Positions 34,225 through 43,196 are shown, counted from the stretch's first letter. The stretch is 51,148 bases of DNA from Ruminococcus sp. (GCF_019417665.1 NZ_DXUU01000018.1:1-51148); one strand, 5' to 3'. The notes: a model not told the origin generated them from the sequence alone. Translations and numbers: made by a program.

Positions 34225-36070
34225 AGCAAGCCCTCCCGATCTTTCTGTTCACACCGCAACCAGCACACTTGGCACGGCAGTGAGGCGTAGTCTGTGATGT
34301 ATGCGCCGTCTGGTTCTCCCGGATAAAAAAGGACTTGTCCACCAGATAATCCAGGTGATCCCAGGGGAATACTTCGTCATAGCTGCGTGTCCGGTTTGCA
34401 TAAAATGCCGGATCAATGCCGCAGGCATCAAAAGCACGCTGCCAGTTTTCATAATTGAAATATTCGCTCCAACTGTCGAATTTGCTGCCGTTACGCCATG
34501 CCTGTTCGATCACAGGAACAAGCCGTCGGTCTCCCCGTGCCAGCACTGCCTCCAGAAAACTGATCTCATAGGTATGCCAGCTGACCTTGATTTTTTTCCG
34601 GTTTCTGGGCTGAATGGATTCAATTAAATGCTGCTGTCGTTCTTTCAATTGTTCCCGATCAATCTGCGGTTCAAATTCAAAGGGCGTAAAAGGCTTCGGC
34701 ACAAACGTTGCCACGCTGATGGAAATCTGGATGGACTTTCCCTTTGGACGATCCGATGTTTCATAAAACAGGGCAATCATACGTTCTGCCAGCTGAGCAA
34801 TCCCGGCAATGTCATCCTTGTCCTCTGTGGGCAGTCCCATCATAAAGTAGAGCTTTACATTAGTAAAACCGCCGGAAAAAGCGATTTTCGCAGTGCGCAT
34901 GAGTTCTTCCTCAGTGACATTTTTATTGATGACATCACGCAGCCGCTGAGTACCTGCTTCAGGGGCAAAAGTAAGGCTGCTTTTGCGGACGCCCTGAATA
35001 CGATCCATAAGTTCCCTGGAAAAATTATCCACACGCAGAGACGGCAGCGTCAGGTTAATGCGATGAGATTCCAGATAAGGCAGCAGACCATTCAAAGTTT
35101 CCTCCAAACGGCTGTGATCGCTGGTGCTCAGGGAAGAAAGAGAAATTTCCTGATACCCGGTGGAATCGCAGAGATCACGACACTGACGCTGGATGGTTTC
35201 CGGGGATTTTTCCCGGAAAGGACGATACAGAAAACCTGCCTGACAAAACCGACAGCCACGGATACAGCCACGAAGCACCTCCTCCACTGCACGGTCGTGC
35301 ACCGTTTCCACAAAAGGAACCACAAATGTCTCCGGGTAAAATACCTTGTCCATATCGTCCACGATCCGCTTCTGTATGGTTGCCGGCGCATTGTCTCTGG
35401 GTGTCACTGCCAAGACAGTGCCGTCCTCGTGATAGGTGACATCGTACAGCGATGGTACATAAATACCAGGAATTTGTGCCGCAGCACGCAAAAATTCCGA
35501 ACGAGACGCACCAGCTTGCTTCATGTTATAATAGAGATCCATCATTTCCAAATTGACCTCTTCCCCCTCGCCGAGGATGAACAGATCAAAGAAATCCGCC
35601 AGAGGTTCCGGATTGCATACGCAGGGACCGCCGGCAAAAACAATGGGAGAAAGGGTCTCACCACGGTCTTTTGCGTACAGCGGAATCCCGGCAAGATCCA
35701 GCATATTCAAAATATTGGTATATGACAGCTCATATTGCAGCGTAAAGCCTACCATATCAAAGGTATTGACGGCATCAAGGCTTTCCAGGGCATACAGCGG
35801 AATATCATGTTCCCGCATAAGTGCTTCAAAATCGGCGCACGGTGCAAAAACACGTTCGCACCAATAATTCTCCCGGGTATTGATGAGACTGTACAGGATC
35901 TTCATGCCCAGATGGGACATGCCAATCTCATAGGTGTCAGGGAAACAAAAGGCAAAGCGGACATCGACTTTATCTCGTTCCTTTACAATACTCCCCACTT
36001 CACCGCCGATATACTGTGCTGGCTTCTGCACTTGCATCAGCAGAGGTTCAATTTTGGATAATACATTCAT
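34217..36070 (-). CDS. TIGR03960-type radical SAM protein with B12-binding-like domain
   Basis: This 617-residue protein has an N-terminal cobalamin-binding-like domain (FCFPDTYEIGMSHLGMKILY), a radical SAM core with RGCIRGCRFCQAG (C-x3-C-x2-C) and a C-terminal region ending in several Cys residues (CRAKCAGCG). The arrangement matches the TIGR03960 family, usually paired with DUF2344 as here. It is probably a SAM-dependent modifying enzyme; the substrate is unknown. Own promoter at 36181-36209. Confidence 0.88.
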   Translation of the reverse strand: MNVLSKIEPLLMQVQKPAQYIGGEVGSIVKERDKVDVRFAFCFPDTYEIGMSHLGMKILYSLINTRENYWCERVFAPCADFEALMREHDIPLYALESLDAVNTFDMVGFTLQYELSYTNILNMLDLAGIPLYAKDRGETLSPIVFAGGPCVCNPEPLADFFDLFILGEGEEVNLEMMDLYYNMKQAGASRSEFLRAAAQIPGIYVPSLYDVTYHEDGTVLAVTPRDNAPATIQKRIVDDMDKVFYPETFVVPFVETVHDRAVEEVLRGCIRGCRFCQAGFLYRPFREKSPETIQRQCRDLCDSTGYQEISLSSLSTSDHSRLEETLNGLLPYLESHRINLTLPSLRVDNFSRELMDRIQGVRKSSLTFAPEAGTQRLRDVINKNVTEEELMRTAKIAFSGGFTNVKLYFMMGLPTEDKDDIAGIAQLAERMIALFYETSDRPKGKSIQISISVATFVPKPFTPFEFEPQIDREQLKERQQHLIESIQPRNRKKIKVSWHTYEISFLEAVLARGDRRLVPVIEQAWRNGSKFDSWSEYFNYENWQRAFDACGIDPAFYANRTRSYDEVFPWDHLDYLVDKSFFIRENQTAHTSQTTPHCRAKCAGCGVNRKIGRACFE

Positions 36071-36180
36071 AAGGCATTTCGTTCTCTTTCCTGATCAATC
36101 ATTTAAAGAAAATGTTAGTATCGCCTACAGCGATAAATAATAATCCTGAATTAATCATTCTGAATTTCTTCTTTACTATC

Positions 36181-36209
36181 ATTATACATGATTTTCTGAC
36201 AAATTGCAA
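36181..36209 (-). promoter_or_regulatory. Promoter of radical SAM operon
   Basis: On the minus strand TATAAT (36181-36186) and TTGCAA (36204-36209) are 17 bp apart. It lies about 110 bp before the radical SAM gene. Confidence 0.75.
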
Positions 36210-36223
36210 GTGTACATAAAAAA

Positions 36224-36242
36224 TGGGAGCAAAACGCTCCCA
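36224..36242 (-). terminator. Terminator of spoIIA operon
   Basis: TGGGAGC pairs with GCTCCCA around a 5-base loop and is followed by ATTTTTT on the minus strand, just after the sigF stop. Confidence 0.88.
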
Positions 36243-36247
36243 CAATT

Positions 36248-36910
36248 CTATTCCAATGATTGCCGCAGCTGTGCCAGCAGCTTTTTCTCCCGCCGGGAAA
36301 CCTGCACTTGAGACATGCCCAACACTGCCGCTGTCTTACTCTGGGTCATCTCCCGAAAATAACGCAATTCCAGAAGCATCCGGTCTTTGGGTTCTAATGC
36401 CGCCATAGACTGCCGCAGAGACAGCAGATCTCCGATCTGCCGATCCGGCGCCTCCACAGGAATATCAAACTGGCTGTCCTCATCGTCCTCATCGCTTCGT
36501 GTCAGAGAAAGCGGTGCCTGTGTCACACAAAGGGCTTCGGCACATTCTTCAATGGTGTCACCGCTGGCTTCGCTCAATTCAGAAACTGTAGGCGACCTGC
36601 CATTCTGCTGTTCGAACTGCTCCTGTAACCGCTGTAGCTTCATAGCACGTTCCCGGAGACTCCGGCTGATATGCACCACGCCGCCGTCCCGGAACAGCCG
36701 CTTGATCTCCCCCAGTATCACCGGAACAGCATAGGTAGAAAACTGCACGCCACGGCTGCTGTCGAAAGCTTTTACCGCTTTCAAAAGTCCTACACACCCG
36801 GCGGAATACAGCTCGTCATACTCAATGCCCCGGTTTCGAAACCGATTGGCACAGAGATGCACCAGCCCCAGATGATCCTCTGCACGAGGTACCGTCACTT
36901 CACCCGACAT
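36248..36910 (-). CDS. sigF: Sporulation sigma factor SigF
   Basis: This 220-residue sigma factor directs early forespore transcription. Region 2 shows GIEYDELYSAGCVGLLKAVKAFD and FSTYAVPVILGEIKR; region 3 follows (HISRSLRERAMKLQ); region 4 ends in TQSKTAAVLGMSQVQVSRREKKLL. Identity as SigF rather than SigG or SigE follows from its place after spoIIAA-spoIIAB. The protein is somewhat shorter at the N-terminus than Bacillus SigF. GGGAG precedes the ATG. Confidence 0.94.
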   Translation of the reverse strand: MSGEVTVPRAEDHLGLVHLCANRFRNRGIEYDELYSAGCVGLLKAVKAFDSSRGVQFSTYAVPVILGEIKRLFRDGGVVHISRSLRERAMKLQRLQEQFEQQNGRSPTVSELSEASGDTIEECAEALCVTQAPLSLTRSDEDDEDSQFDIPVEAPDRQIGDLLSLRQSMAALEPKDRMLLELRYFREMTQSKTAAVLGMSQVQVSRREKKLLAQLRQSLE

Positions 36911-37341
36911 GGCGGTTCTCCCAGTTTTTTGCGCATCGTCACCGTAGTCCCCTGCCCCGGTTTGCTCTTCACCTGGAGCTTATCCATAAAGCTTTCCATA
37001 ACAGCAAATCCCAGCCCGGCACGTTCTTCCTCCGGCGCTGTTGTGAAAAGAGGCTGCATTGCCTGTTCCACGTCAGAAATGCCGCAGCCACGGTCTTTGA
37101 TACGCAGATAGATCTCACGATTTTCCAGCAATTTCATATGTAACTCCACATCACCGCTGCCATTTCGATAACCATGTACAATGGCATTGGTAACGGCTTC
37201 GGAAACAGCTGTGCGGATGTCAGCAAGTTCCTCTACTGTAGGATCCAGCTGCACCAGAAACGCCGAAACAACGGCACGGGCAGTGCGCTCATTTTCCGAG
37301 ATTCCCGGGAATATAAATTTGACTGCATTAATGGTTTTCAT
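36895..37341 (-). CDS. spoIIAB: Anti-sigma F factor SpoIIAB
   Basis: This 148-residue GHKL-fold serine kinase binds and inhibits SigF and phosphorylates SpoIIAA. The N box EAVTNAIVHGY, G1 box DRGCGISD and G2 box GLGFAVMESF are visible. It overlaps spoIIAA by 4 bp (ATGA) and sigF by 16 bp, so the three are translationally coupled. Confidence 0.95.
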   Translation of the reverse strand: MKTINAVKFIFPGISENERTARAVVSAFLVQLDPTVEELADIRTAVSEAVTNAIVHGYRNGSGDVELHMKLLENREIYLRIKDRGCGISDVEQAMQPLFTTAPEEERAGLGFAVMESFMDKLQVKSKPGQGTTVTMRKKLGEPPCRVK

Positions 37342-37673
37342 ATGTCCTGCCTCCCTTCTTGTGCGTCCATCTGAATATGTGCGATCCGTTCCATGCCTGA
37401 GATCCGCATGACACGCCGGATATGTTCCGGCGGATTCCGAATGATCACTTCTCCGCCGATCTCTCCCATACAGCGGTGCCGCCCCATAATGAGACCGATC
37501 CCGGAGCTATCCATAAATGTCACCCCGGCAAAATCCAGCACCAGTACTTCCGGCTGGCACTGTTCGATCTTCTCATCAATTTCCGCACGCATGGGTCGTG
37601 CACAGTGATGATCAATTTCTCCGCTTAATATAGCGATCAATGTTTTTTCCTGCGTTTGCAGTACAACAGCCAT
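37338..37673 (-). CDS. spoIIAA: Anti-sigma F factor antagonist SpoIIAA
   Basis: This 111-residue STAS-domain protein frees SigF from SpoIIAB when dephosphorylated. The phosphorylation site is visible in VTFMDSSGIGLIMGRH, and the N-terminal LIAILSGEIDHH matches the family. I start at ATG 37673, with AAAGGATG about 9 bases upstream; the in-frame ATG at 37685 overlaps that site. First gene of the operon. TATAAT lies upstream near 37720 but its TTGACA is 21 bp away, so the promoter class is unclear; sporulation-specific control is expected. Confidence 0.93.
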   Translation of the reverse strand: MAVVLQTQEKTLIAILSGEIDHHCARPMRAEIDEKIEQCQPEVLVLDFAGVTFMDSSGIGLIMGRHRCMGEIGGEVIIRNPPEHIRRVMRISGMERIAHIQMDAQEGRQDI

Positions 37674-37799
37674 AACTTTTTTCATCCTTTCTGCTTTGAG
37701 TACTCTATTGCTATTATACGACATTTCAAAAAGCTTTTCTGTCAAATGACGACGATTGCCGGAAAAAAGTATCGCAAAACTCGACATGTTCAATGAAAA

Positions 37800-37840
37800 A
37801 TAAAAGCAACACCGCACAAAAATTACGCAGTGTTGCCTTG
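37800..37840 (-). terminator. Terminator of upstream sigma factor gene
   Basis: A GGCAACACTGCG/TGCGGTGTTGC hairpin followed by TTTTATTTTT on the minus strand lies after the 274-residue sigma factor gene and before spoIIAA, so the two are probably separate units. Confidence 0.8.
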
Positions 37841-37873
37841 GCGCATGTTCGCATAAATCCGAACACGCTCTAA

Positions 37874-38698
37874 TTATTTATTCGCATTTCCGCTCCATGC
37901 CCGCATTTTTTTGATAGCACGCTGTTCCAGCTGACGGACACGTTCTTTTGTCACCTGAAGATGTTCTCCTACCTGCACCAGAGTCAATTCCGGATAGCCG
38001 TCCAGCCCATAGCGCATAGCGATCACATCCCGTTCCCGAACAGAAAGCTGTGCCAGGCACTGTTCCAGAAAGATCCGACTGCTAACGATCTCATCCGGCG
38101 TCTGTTCATCTGGAGCAGAAAGCATCTCCTGCCGTTCCGTTTCCCCATCTAATGTCAGGGTTTCATTGAGACTGCGCAAATTGCAAAGCGGTTCTACCTT
38201 GCAGAGATATTCCCTGACTTCCTCTTCTGTCAGACCATGCCCCTCTGGCTCTTCTTCTGTGACACGTTCTGCCAGTGCCTGATAATTGACCATGGTAAAG
38301 GGCTCCCGGTAAATGGACAGCTTGTGCATACGGTCGTGAAGATGTACCGGAATGCGGATAGTCGTTCCCCCATTCATGATCTCACGCTGCACTGCCTGGC
38401 GCACATGAATCCAGGCATACGTTGCAAACTGATTTCCTGTTTCCACACGAAACATTTTTGCCGCACGAAGTAGCCCGATCTGTCCGGCTGCCCACAAATC
38501 CTCCAGTTCCAGAGAAAGATAAGCATAACGCCGTCGTTCACGCCATGCCACTGTATGAATCATGCCTTCATTCTGCAATAAAAGAAGATCTTTCGCCCTC
38601 GCGTCACCCTGCTGGATCCGCACGCACAAATTCTCGTTGCTGTCCATATTGATATCTGCTGTTTTCCTGTGTTCTGTTGCATATGTTTGTTCGTCCAT
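37874..38698 (-). CDS. Sigma-70 family RNA polymerase sigma factor
   Basis: This 274-residue sigma factor has region 2 (LELEDLWAAGQIGLLRAAKMF, ATYAWIHVRQAVQREI), a region 3-like segment with IRIPVHLHDRMHKLS and a complete region 4 (RERDVIAMRYGLDG, LTLVQVGEHLQVTKERVRQLEQRA). It lacks region 1.1, and it is neither an ECF nor one of the named sporulation factors by sequence I can recognise; group 2/3-like is the safest class. It lies upstream of spoIIA, separated by a terminator, and is divergent from the small protein-CarD pair. AGGAGG is about 11 bases before the ATG. Confidence 0.88.
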   Translation of the reverse strand: MDEQTYATEHRKTADINMDSNENLCVRIQQGDARAKDLLLLQNEGMIHTVAWRERRRYAYLSLELEDLWAAGQIGLLRAAKMFRVETGNQFATYAWIHVRQAVQREIMNGGTTIRIPVHLHDRMHKLSIYREPFTMVNYQALAERVTEEEPEGHGLTEEEVREYLCKVEPLCNLRSLNETLTLDGETERQEMLSAPDEQTPDEIVSSRIFLEQCLAQLSVRERDVIAMRYGLDGYPELTLVQVGEHLQVTKERVRQLEQRAIKKMRAWSGNANK

Positions 38699-38739
38699 TT
38701 ATGGCCATTCCTCCTATTTGACAATTTCTGTTCTGGTAC

Positions 38740-38900
38740 GTCTTATTATAACAATTCAGTTTTTCAGAACTAGAATAACTAAAATATTCTTCAAAACAAA
38801 AATATAAAAACGTACTGTTCTATCAAGTTGCACAGTTTTTACACGAGCGTATTTGTGAAAAATACCTCTAGCATTTACACAAAAAATATGTTATAATGGA
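38740..38900. promoter_or_regulatory. Divergent promoters with extended -10 elements
   Basis: The AT-rich 256 bp between the sigma factor and the Cys-rich protein gene holds TGTTATAAT on each strand (plus TATAAT at 38892-38897; minus counterpart near 38747), both extended -10 forms with weak -35 matches. I see no further gene in the interval. Confidence 0.65.
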
Positions 38901-38954
38901 ACATAGGAATCAAATCATACTGAACGTATTGCGTTCTGCTGGCAGGAGGTCATA

Positions 38955-39197
38955 ATGCAAATGTCACAAAATACGCCGGATGGAACAACTACAGAGTGTA
39001 TCTGGCTGGCAGAGGGATCAGTTTGCGAACTGATGAAATCTTGCCGATGCCATGGAACAAGCTGTTCCTTCCGGCGAACGTCTGCACAGGACCGCAGAGC
39101 TGCGGCAGCCTGGCAGTCACGCATGGCATCTTTGCCTGAAGAACAGCAGCGCAGGATCGCAAAAAAATACTACGGAGGGAATATGCCATGGAAATGA
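38955..39197 (+). CDS. Small Cys-rich protein, unknown function
   Basis: This 80-residue protein has five Cys residues in its first half (CIWLAEGSVC, CRCHGTSC), which could bind a metal, then a basic helix-prone part (RRAAAAWQSRMASLPEEQQ) and a distinctive end YYGGNMPWK. AGGAGG precedes the ATG. It overlaps the CarD-like gene by 10 bp, so the two are co-expressed and coupled. I do not recognise a named family. A zinc- or iron-sulfur-binding partner of the regulator is a guess. Confidence 0.7.
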   Translation: MQMSQNTPDGTTTECIWLAEGSVCELMKSCRCHGTSCSFRRTSAQDRRAAAAWQSRMASLPEEQQRRIAKKYYGGNMPWK

Positions 39198-39721
39198 CAC
39201 ACAATACATCAAACGCAGAATTTCAGCCCAATGAATATGTTTCCTACGGCAGCTCCGGCGTATGCCAGGTTGTTGCCCTTGAAAACCGTTCCTTTGACGG
39301 AGAACACGAAGAAGCTTACTATAAATTACGCCCGATCGACGGCTCTCATTCTACGTATTACGTCCCGATAGAACGTGCACCGGAGCGGCTGCGCCGCCTT
39401 CTGACAAAGGATCAGATCTACAGCCTCATCGATGAAATGACAAAGGAAACAGAACAGGAATGGTGCAATAACAGCCGGGAACGCCGGGGCATCTTTCAGT
39501 CCATTCTCCACAGCGATGATTACCGGGAAATGATCCAAATGATGCGTACTCTGCATCAGCAGCAGGAACGCAAGCGCAGCACTGGTCACAAATTAGCTGC
39601 GGCAGACGAGGCAGCGATGCACGCTGCGGAATCCCGGATGTATCAGGAATTCGGCATTGTCTTGGACATCAAACCGGATCAAGTACATAACTTTATTGTT
39701 AATCGTCTGAAATCTGTATAA
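39188..39721 (+). CDS. CarD/CdnL-like transcriptional regulator
   Basis: This 177-residue protein has an N-terminal CarD/TRCF RNA-polymerase-interacting domain (NEYVSYGSSGVCQVVALE, YYKLRPIDGSHSTYYVPIE) and a helical C-terminal domain. CarD-like proteins bind the RNA polymerase beta subunit and stabilise open complexes at promoters. GGAGGG lies nine bases before the ATG. It is divergent from a sigma-70 gene, so the locus combines two RNA polymerase partners. A Cys-rich small protein precedes it. Confidence 0.88.
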   Translation: MEMTHNTSNAEFQPNEYVSYGSSGVCQVVALENRSFDGEHEEAYYKLRPIDGSHSTYYVPIERAPERLRRLLTKDQIYSLIDEMTKETEQEWCNNSRERRGIFQSILHSDDYREMIQMMRTLHQQQERKRSTGHKLAAADEAAMHAAESRMYQEFGIVLDIKPDQVHNFIVNRLKSV

Positions 39722-39743
39722 AATCACATGAAACTCTATACAT

Positions 39744-39793
39744 AAAAAACGGACAGCTTCAGGAAAATTCCTTGAAACTGTCCGTTTTTGTTT
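39744..39793. terminator. Bidirectional terminator between carD-like gene and coaBC
   Basis: AAAACGGACAG pairs with CTGTCCGTTTT, with A and T runs on either side, between two converging genes. Confidence 0.88.
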
Positions 39794-40993
39794 TTATACA
39801 TTATGCCAGAAATCCCGGATGATATCTAAAATAGCGTCTCCCACAGCTTCTTTCGACAGCAGCGGCAATTCCCGTTCGCTGTCCTTTTGAATCAGTGTTA
39901 CCACATTGGTGTCTGTCCCGAAACCAGCACCCAATACCTTGAGATTATTGGCACAGATCATATCGAGATGCTTTCGCTTCAGCTTTTCTCTGGAATTCTC
40001 CAGCATGTTCTGTGTCTCCATGGAAAAACCGCAGAGAAACTGCCCTTCCCGTTTGTGTTCCCCCAGATAAGCCAAAATATCCTGCGTCCTTGTCAGGGGG
40101 ATCTGCATCTCCCCATCATGTTTTTTCTGTTTTTCCGCCGCAATTTCCGCTGGGCGATAATCCGCCACAGCTGCCGATTTGATGACCGCATCCTGTTCCG
40201 GCGCACGAGAAATCACTGCATCAAACATTTCCGCAGCCGAAACCACATGCACAACTTCTACAAAGGGTGGCGGTTCCAGAGCAGTCACCCCGGTCACAAG
40301 GGTCACTTCTGCACCACGCAGCATCGCACACCGTGCAATGGCATAACCCATTTTTCCGGTGGAATGATTTGTCAAATATCGTACCGGATCCAATGCCTCC
40401 TGAGTTGGTCCTGCCGTCACCAGAATTTTTTTGCCTTGCAAATCCTTTTCACAGGCGATCTCCCGGAGAATATAGTCCAGCAGCACTTCCGGCTCCGGCA
40501 TTTTCCCGGCGCCCACATCCCGACAGGCAAGCATTCCCACTGCCGGTTCGATCACCGTATACCCGAAACGACGCAGCTTGTCCAAATTATCCTGTACAAT
40601 GGGATTTTCGTACATATGGGTATTCATCGCCGGCGAGATCAACACCGGCGCAGTACATGCCATCACCGTCGTAGTCAGCATATCATCTGCAATGCCGTTT
40701 GCCATCTTGCCGATGACATTTGCTGAAGCCGGTGCAATCAGCATCAAATCTGCACGCTGTGCCAGACTCACATGCGCCACATGAAACTGAAAATTCCGGT
40801 CAAAAGTATCCACCAGACACTTATTTCCCGTCAAAGTCTCAAAGGTAATAGGTGTAATAAAATGGGTAGCATTTTGTGTCATGATAACATGCACATCCGC
40901 ATGAAGCTTCACTAAACAGCTCGCCAGCGAGGCGATCTTATAGGCGGCAATACTGCCTGTCACACCGAGAACCACTGTTTTCCCTTGCAGCAT
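39794..40993 (-). CDS. coaBC: Bifunctional phosphopantothenoylcysteine decarboxylase / phosphopantothenate-cysteine ligase
   Basis: This 399-residue fusion enzyme makes 4'-phosphopantetheine for coenzyme A. The N-terminal flavin-dependent CoaC part (about 1-185) has GVTGSIAAYK, the PAMNTHMYENP motif and ASANVIGKMANGIADD. The C-terminal CoaB part has VTAGPTQEALDPVRYLTN, HSTGKMGYAIA and CGFSMETQN. It is the last gene of a pan-coa operon, 9 bp after panD. Confidence 0.95.
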   Translation of the reverse strand: MLQGKTVVLGVTGSIAAYKIASLASCLVKLHADVHVIMTQNATHFITPITFETLTGNKCLVDTFDRNFQFHVAHVSLAQRADLMLIAPASANVIGKMANGIADDMLTTTVMACTAPVLISPAMNTHMYENPIVQDNLDKLRRFGYTVIEPAVGMLACRDVGAGKMPEPEVLLDYILREIACEKDLQGKKILVTAGPTQEALDPVRYLTNHSTGKMGYAIARCAMLRGAEVTLVTGVTALEPPPFVEVVHVVSAAEMFDAVISRAPEQDAVIKSAAVADYRPAEIAAEKQKKHDGEMQIPLTRTQDILAYLGEHKREGQFLCGFSMETQNMLENSREKLKRKHLDMICANNLKVLGAGFGTDTNVVTLIQKDSERELPLLSKEAVGDAILDIIRDFWHNV

Positions 40994-41002
40994 CTACTCA
41001 CC

Positions 41003-41386
41003 TCAAGCCAGTTCGCCGTGCTTCTCGTAATGAGAGATCTGTCGTACAGCATTGTTTTCATCCACCAGCACCACACGAGGCTGCATCTGTGCTGCCTCTT
41101 CGGGTGTTACCTGGGCATATGTCATGAGGATCACCTTATCCCCGGTCTGCGCCTGGCGTGCAGCCGCACCATTGAGGCAAATGACACCGCTGCCCCGTTC
41201 TCCGGCAATGGTATAGGTCATAAAACGGTTGCCGTTAGCAATATTGACCACCTGCACTGCTTCATACTCCAGAATCCCGGCAGCATCCAACAGATCTGCA
41301 TCTACGGTAATGCTGCCCACATAGTTCAACTCCGCCTGGGTCACTGTAGCACGGTGAATTTTCCCCTTGAGCATAGTAATGGTCAC
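41003..41386 (-). CDS. panD: Aspartate 1-decarboxylase proenzyme
   Basis: This 127-residue protein makes beta-alanine for pantothenate. Self-cleavage occurs at the Gly-Ser pair in YVGSITVD, leaving a pyruvoyl group; MLKGKIHRATVTQAEL is the usual N-terminal segment. The start is a GTG at 41386 that overlaps the panC stop (GTGA), with GGAGGT eight bases before it. Confidence 0.96.
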   Translation of the reverse strand: MTITMLKGKIHRATVTQAELNYVGSITVDADLLDAAGILEYEAVQVVNIANGNRFMTYTIAGERGSGVICLNGAAARQAQTGDKVILMTYAQVTPEEAAQMQPRVVLVDENNAVRQISHYEKHGELA

Positions 41387-42249
41387 TGCACAGCACCTCC
41401 TGTCTGCATCATAAAGTTGTCAATGAGCCGTGTCTTGCCGATATACACAGCCATTGCCGCCAGGAATGGACGATCGAGTGTTTCGATCTGCTGCATGGTC
41501 ATGAGGTCAACCACTTTCACATAATCAATTTTCGCCAGCGGCTCAGCTTCAATGATCTCTGTCATTTTCTGCACTAGATTTTTCGCATCGGTCTCACCCA
41601 GTTCTGCCAGCTGCTTTCCGGCAAAAATACTCCGGCTGAGCACCAATGCCGCCTTGCGTTCCTCTGGGCTGAGGTAGGTATTGCGGGAACTTTTTGCAAG
41701 TCCGTCTGCCTCCCGGACAATGGGGCAGCCCACGATCTCAATGTCCATATTCAGATCCAGCACCATACGGCGGATCACTGCCAGCTGCTGGGCATCCTTT
41801 TCGCCAAAATAAGCACGATCCGGCTGAACAATATGGAACAGCTTGGAAACCACTGTGCAGACGCCGCGAAAATGTACCGGACGGCTCAGTCCGCACAGTT
41901 CCTTTGTGAGCACATCCATATCCACAAAACTGCAAAAGCCCTTGGGATACATCTCCTCCGGCGTGGGATGGAAAATCAGATCTGCTCCGGTGCTTTCACA
42001 AAGGGCTGCGTCATGCTGTAAATCTCTAGGATAGCTGGCAAGATCCTCGTTAGGGCCAAACTGGGTGGGATTGACAAATACACTGACAACAACACGGTCA
42101 TTCTCCTGACAAGCACGGGCAATCAGGCTCTGATGTCCCTCGTGGAGATACCCCATGGTAGGCACTAGTCCTACGGTCAACCCATCCTTGCGCCATGCTT
42201 TTATCTGCTTCCGTACTTCTGCAACGGTTTCTGTAATATTCATGATCAT
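41383..42249 (-). CDS. panC: Pantothenate synthetase
   Basis: This 288-residue ATP-dependent ligase joins pantoate and beta-alanine. The nucleotide-binding HEGH motif (PTMGYLHEGHQSLI) and a KSSRNTYLS segment are visible, with VFVNPTQFGPNEDLASYPRD between. Overlaps panB by 4 bp (ATGA); a second ATG six bases later is also plausible from AGGAGG spacing. Confidence 0.96.
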   Translation of the reverse strand: MIMNITETVAEVRKQIKAWRKDGLTVGLVPTMGYLHEGHQSLIARACQENDRVVVSVFVNPTQFGPNEDLASYPRDLQHDAALCESTGADLIFHPTPEEMYPKGFCSFVDMDVLTKELCGLSRPVHFRGVCTVVSKLFHIVQPDRAYFGEKDAQQLAVIRRMVLDLNMDIEIVGCPIVREADGLAKSSRNTYLSPEERKAALVLSRSIFAGKQLAELGETDAKNLVQKMTEIIEAEPLAKIDYVKVVDLMTMQQIETLDRPFLAAMAVYIGKTRLIDNFMMQTGGAVQ

Positions 42250-43085
42250 TCGGCCTCCTGTTCCAACTGTGCCATCACTTCATCTGAAATCGAAAAGGTG
42301 TGCTCCTGCGCTGGGAAATTGCCCTTTTGCATTTCTTCTTGATATAGTGCAAATGCATCCCGCATCACAGTACCTACATCAGCAAATTTCCGGACAAATT
42401 TTGGGCAATAGTCTGAGAACATCCCCAGCATATCCTGATATACCAGCACCTGTCCATCACAGCCTGCCCCGGCGCCAATGCCAATAGTGGGAATGGACAA
42501 CTTTCTGGAGACCAGCTCTGCCAGCTTTGCCGGAACACATTCCAGCACTACAGCAAAAGCACCAGCTTCTTCCACGGCTTTTGCATCGGAAAGAAGCTTA
42601 CGTGCTGCTTCCAAGGATTTCCCCTGAACCTTGAATCCCCCCAGAGTATTGACCGACTGAGGTGTCATGCCCAGATGGGCAACCACCGGGATCGAAGCGT
42701 TCACAATGGCACGGATCTGTTCACAGACCACTTCACCGCCTTCCAGCTTCACGGCACCAGCTCTTCCCTCTTTCATAAGCCGACCGGCATTGACCACGGC
42801 ATCATAGACCGAGGTCTGATATGACAAAAACGGCATGTCCGCAACAACCAGGGCATTTTTTGTCCCTCTTGCAACTGCTGCCGTATGATGGATCATATCC
42901 TCCATGGTGACAGAAATGGTATCCTCATACCCAAGGATCACATTGCCCAGAGAGTCTCCCACCAACAGCATATCCATTCCGGCGGCATCCATCAGTTTTG
43001 CTGTGGAATAATCATAGCAGGTGAGCATTGCGATCTTTTCTCCCTGCTGTTTCTTTGCCTGAAGCGTCTGTACCGTTTGTTTCAT
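42246..43085 (-). CDS. panB: 3-methyl-2-oxobutanoate hydroxymethyltransferase
   Basis: This 279-residue TIM-barrel enzyme makes ketopantoate. Conserved segments are MLTCYDYSTAKLMDAAG, LLVGDSLGNVILGYEDT, DMPFLSYQ, VKLEGGE and GIGAGAGCDGQVLVYQD. I start at the ATG at 43085, with AGGAGG eight bases before it; upstream in-frame codons to 43223 cross the promoter and are not coding. First gene of the pan operon. Ketopantoate reductase is not in the window. Confidence 0.96.
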   Translation of the reverse strand: MKQTVQTLQAKKQQGEKIAMLTCYDYSTAKLMDAAGMDMLLVGDSLGNVILGYEDTISVTMEDMIHHTAAVARGTKNALVVADMPFLSYQTSVYDAVVNAGRLMKEGRAGAVKLEGGEVVCEQIRAIVNASIPVVAHLGMTPQSVNTLGGFKVQGKSLEAARKLLSDAKAVEEAGAFAVVLECVPAKLAELVSRKLSIPTIGIGAGAGCDGQVLVYQDMLGMFSDYCPKFVRKFADVGTVMRDAFALYQEEMQKGNFPAQEHTFSISDEVMAQLEQEAE

Positions 43086-43167
43086 ATTCAATTCCTCCTG
43101 TGCAGCTGCCGGTATGACAGCTGCGCAAAAATAGTACAATTTCCACTGGGGAATACTGTCCTCTAGT

Positions 43168-43196
43168 ATCATACCAGAAAGAACAGAGCTTGTCAA
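43168..43196 (-). promoter_or_regulatory. Sigma-A promoter of panB operon
   Basis: On the minus strand TTGACA (43191-43196) and TATGAT (43168-43173) are 17 bp apart. Confidence 0.85.

Noticed and set aside
34628..35725. A 365-codon plus-strand open frame
   Set aside because: It is antisense to the radical SAM protein, which has an intact C-x3-C-x2-C motif.
37718..37755. TTGACA and TATAAT upstream of spoIIAA
   Set aside because: The spacer is 21 bp, too long for a standard sigma-A promoter, so I did not list it as a promoter.
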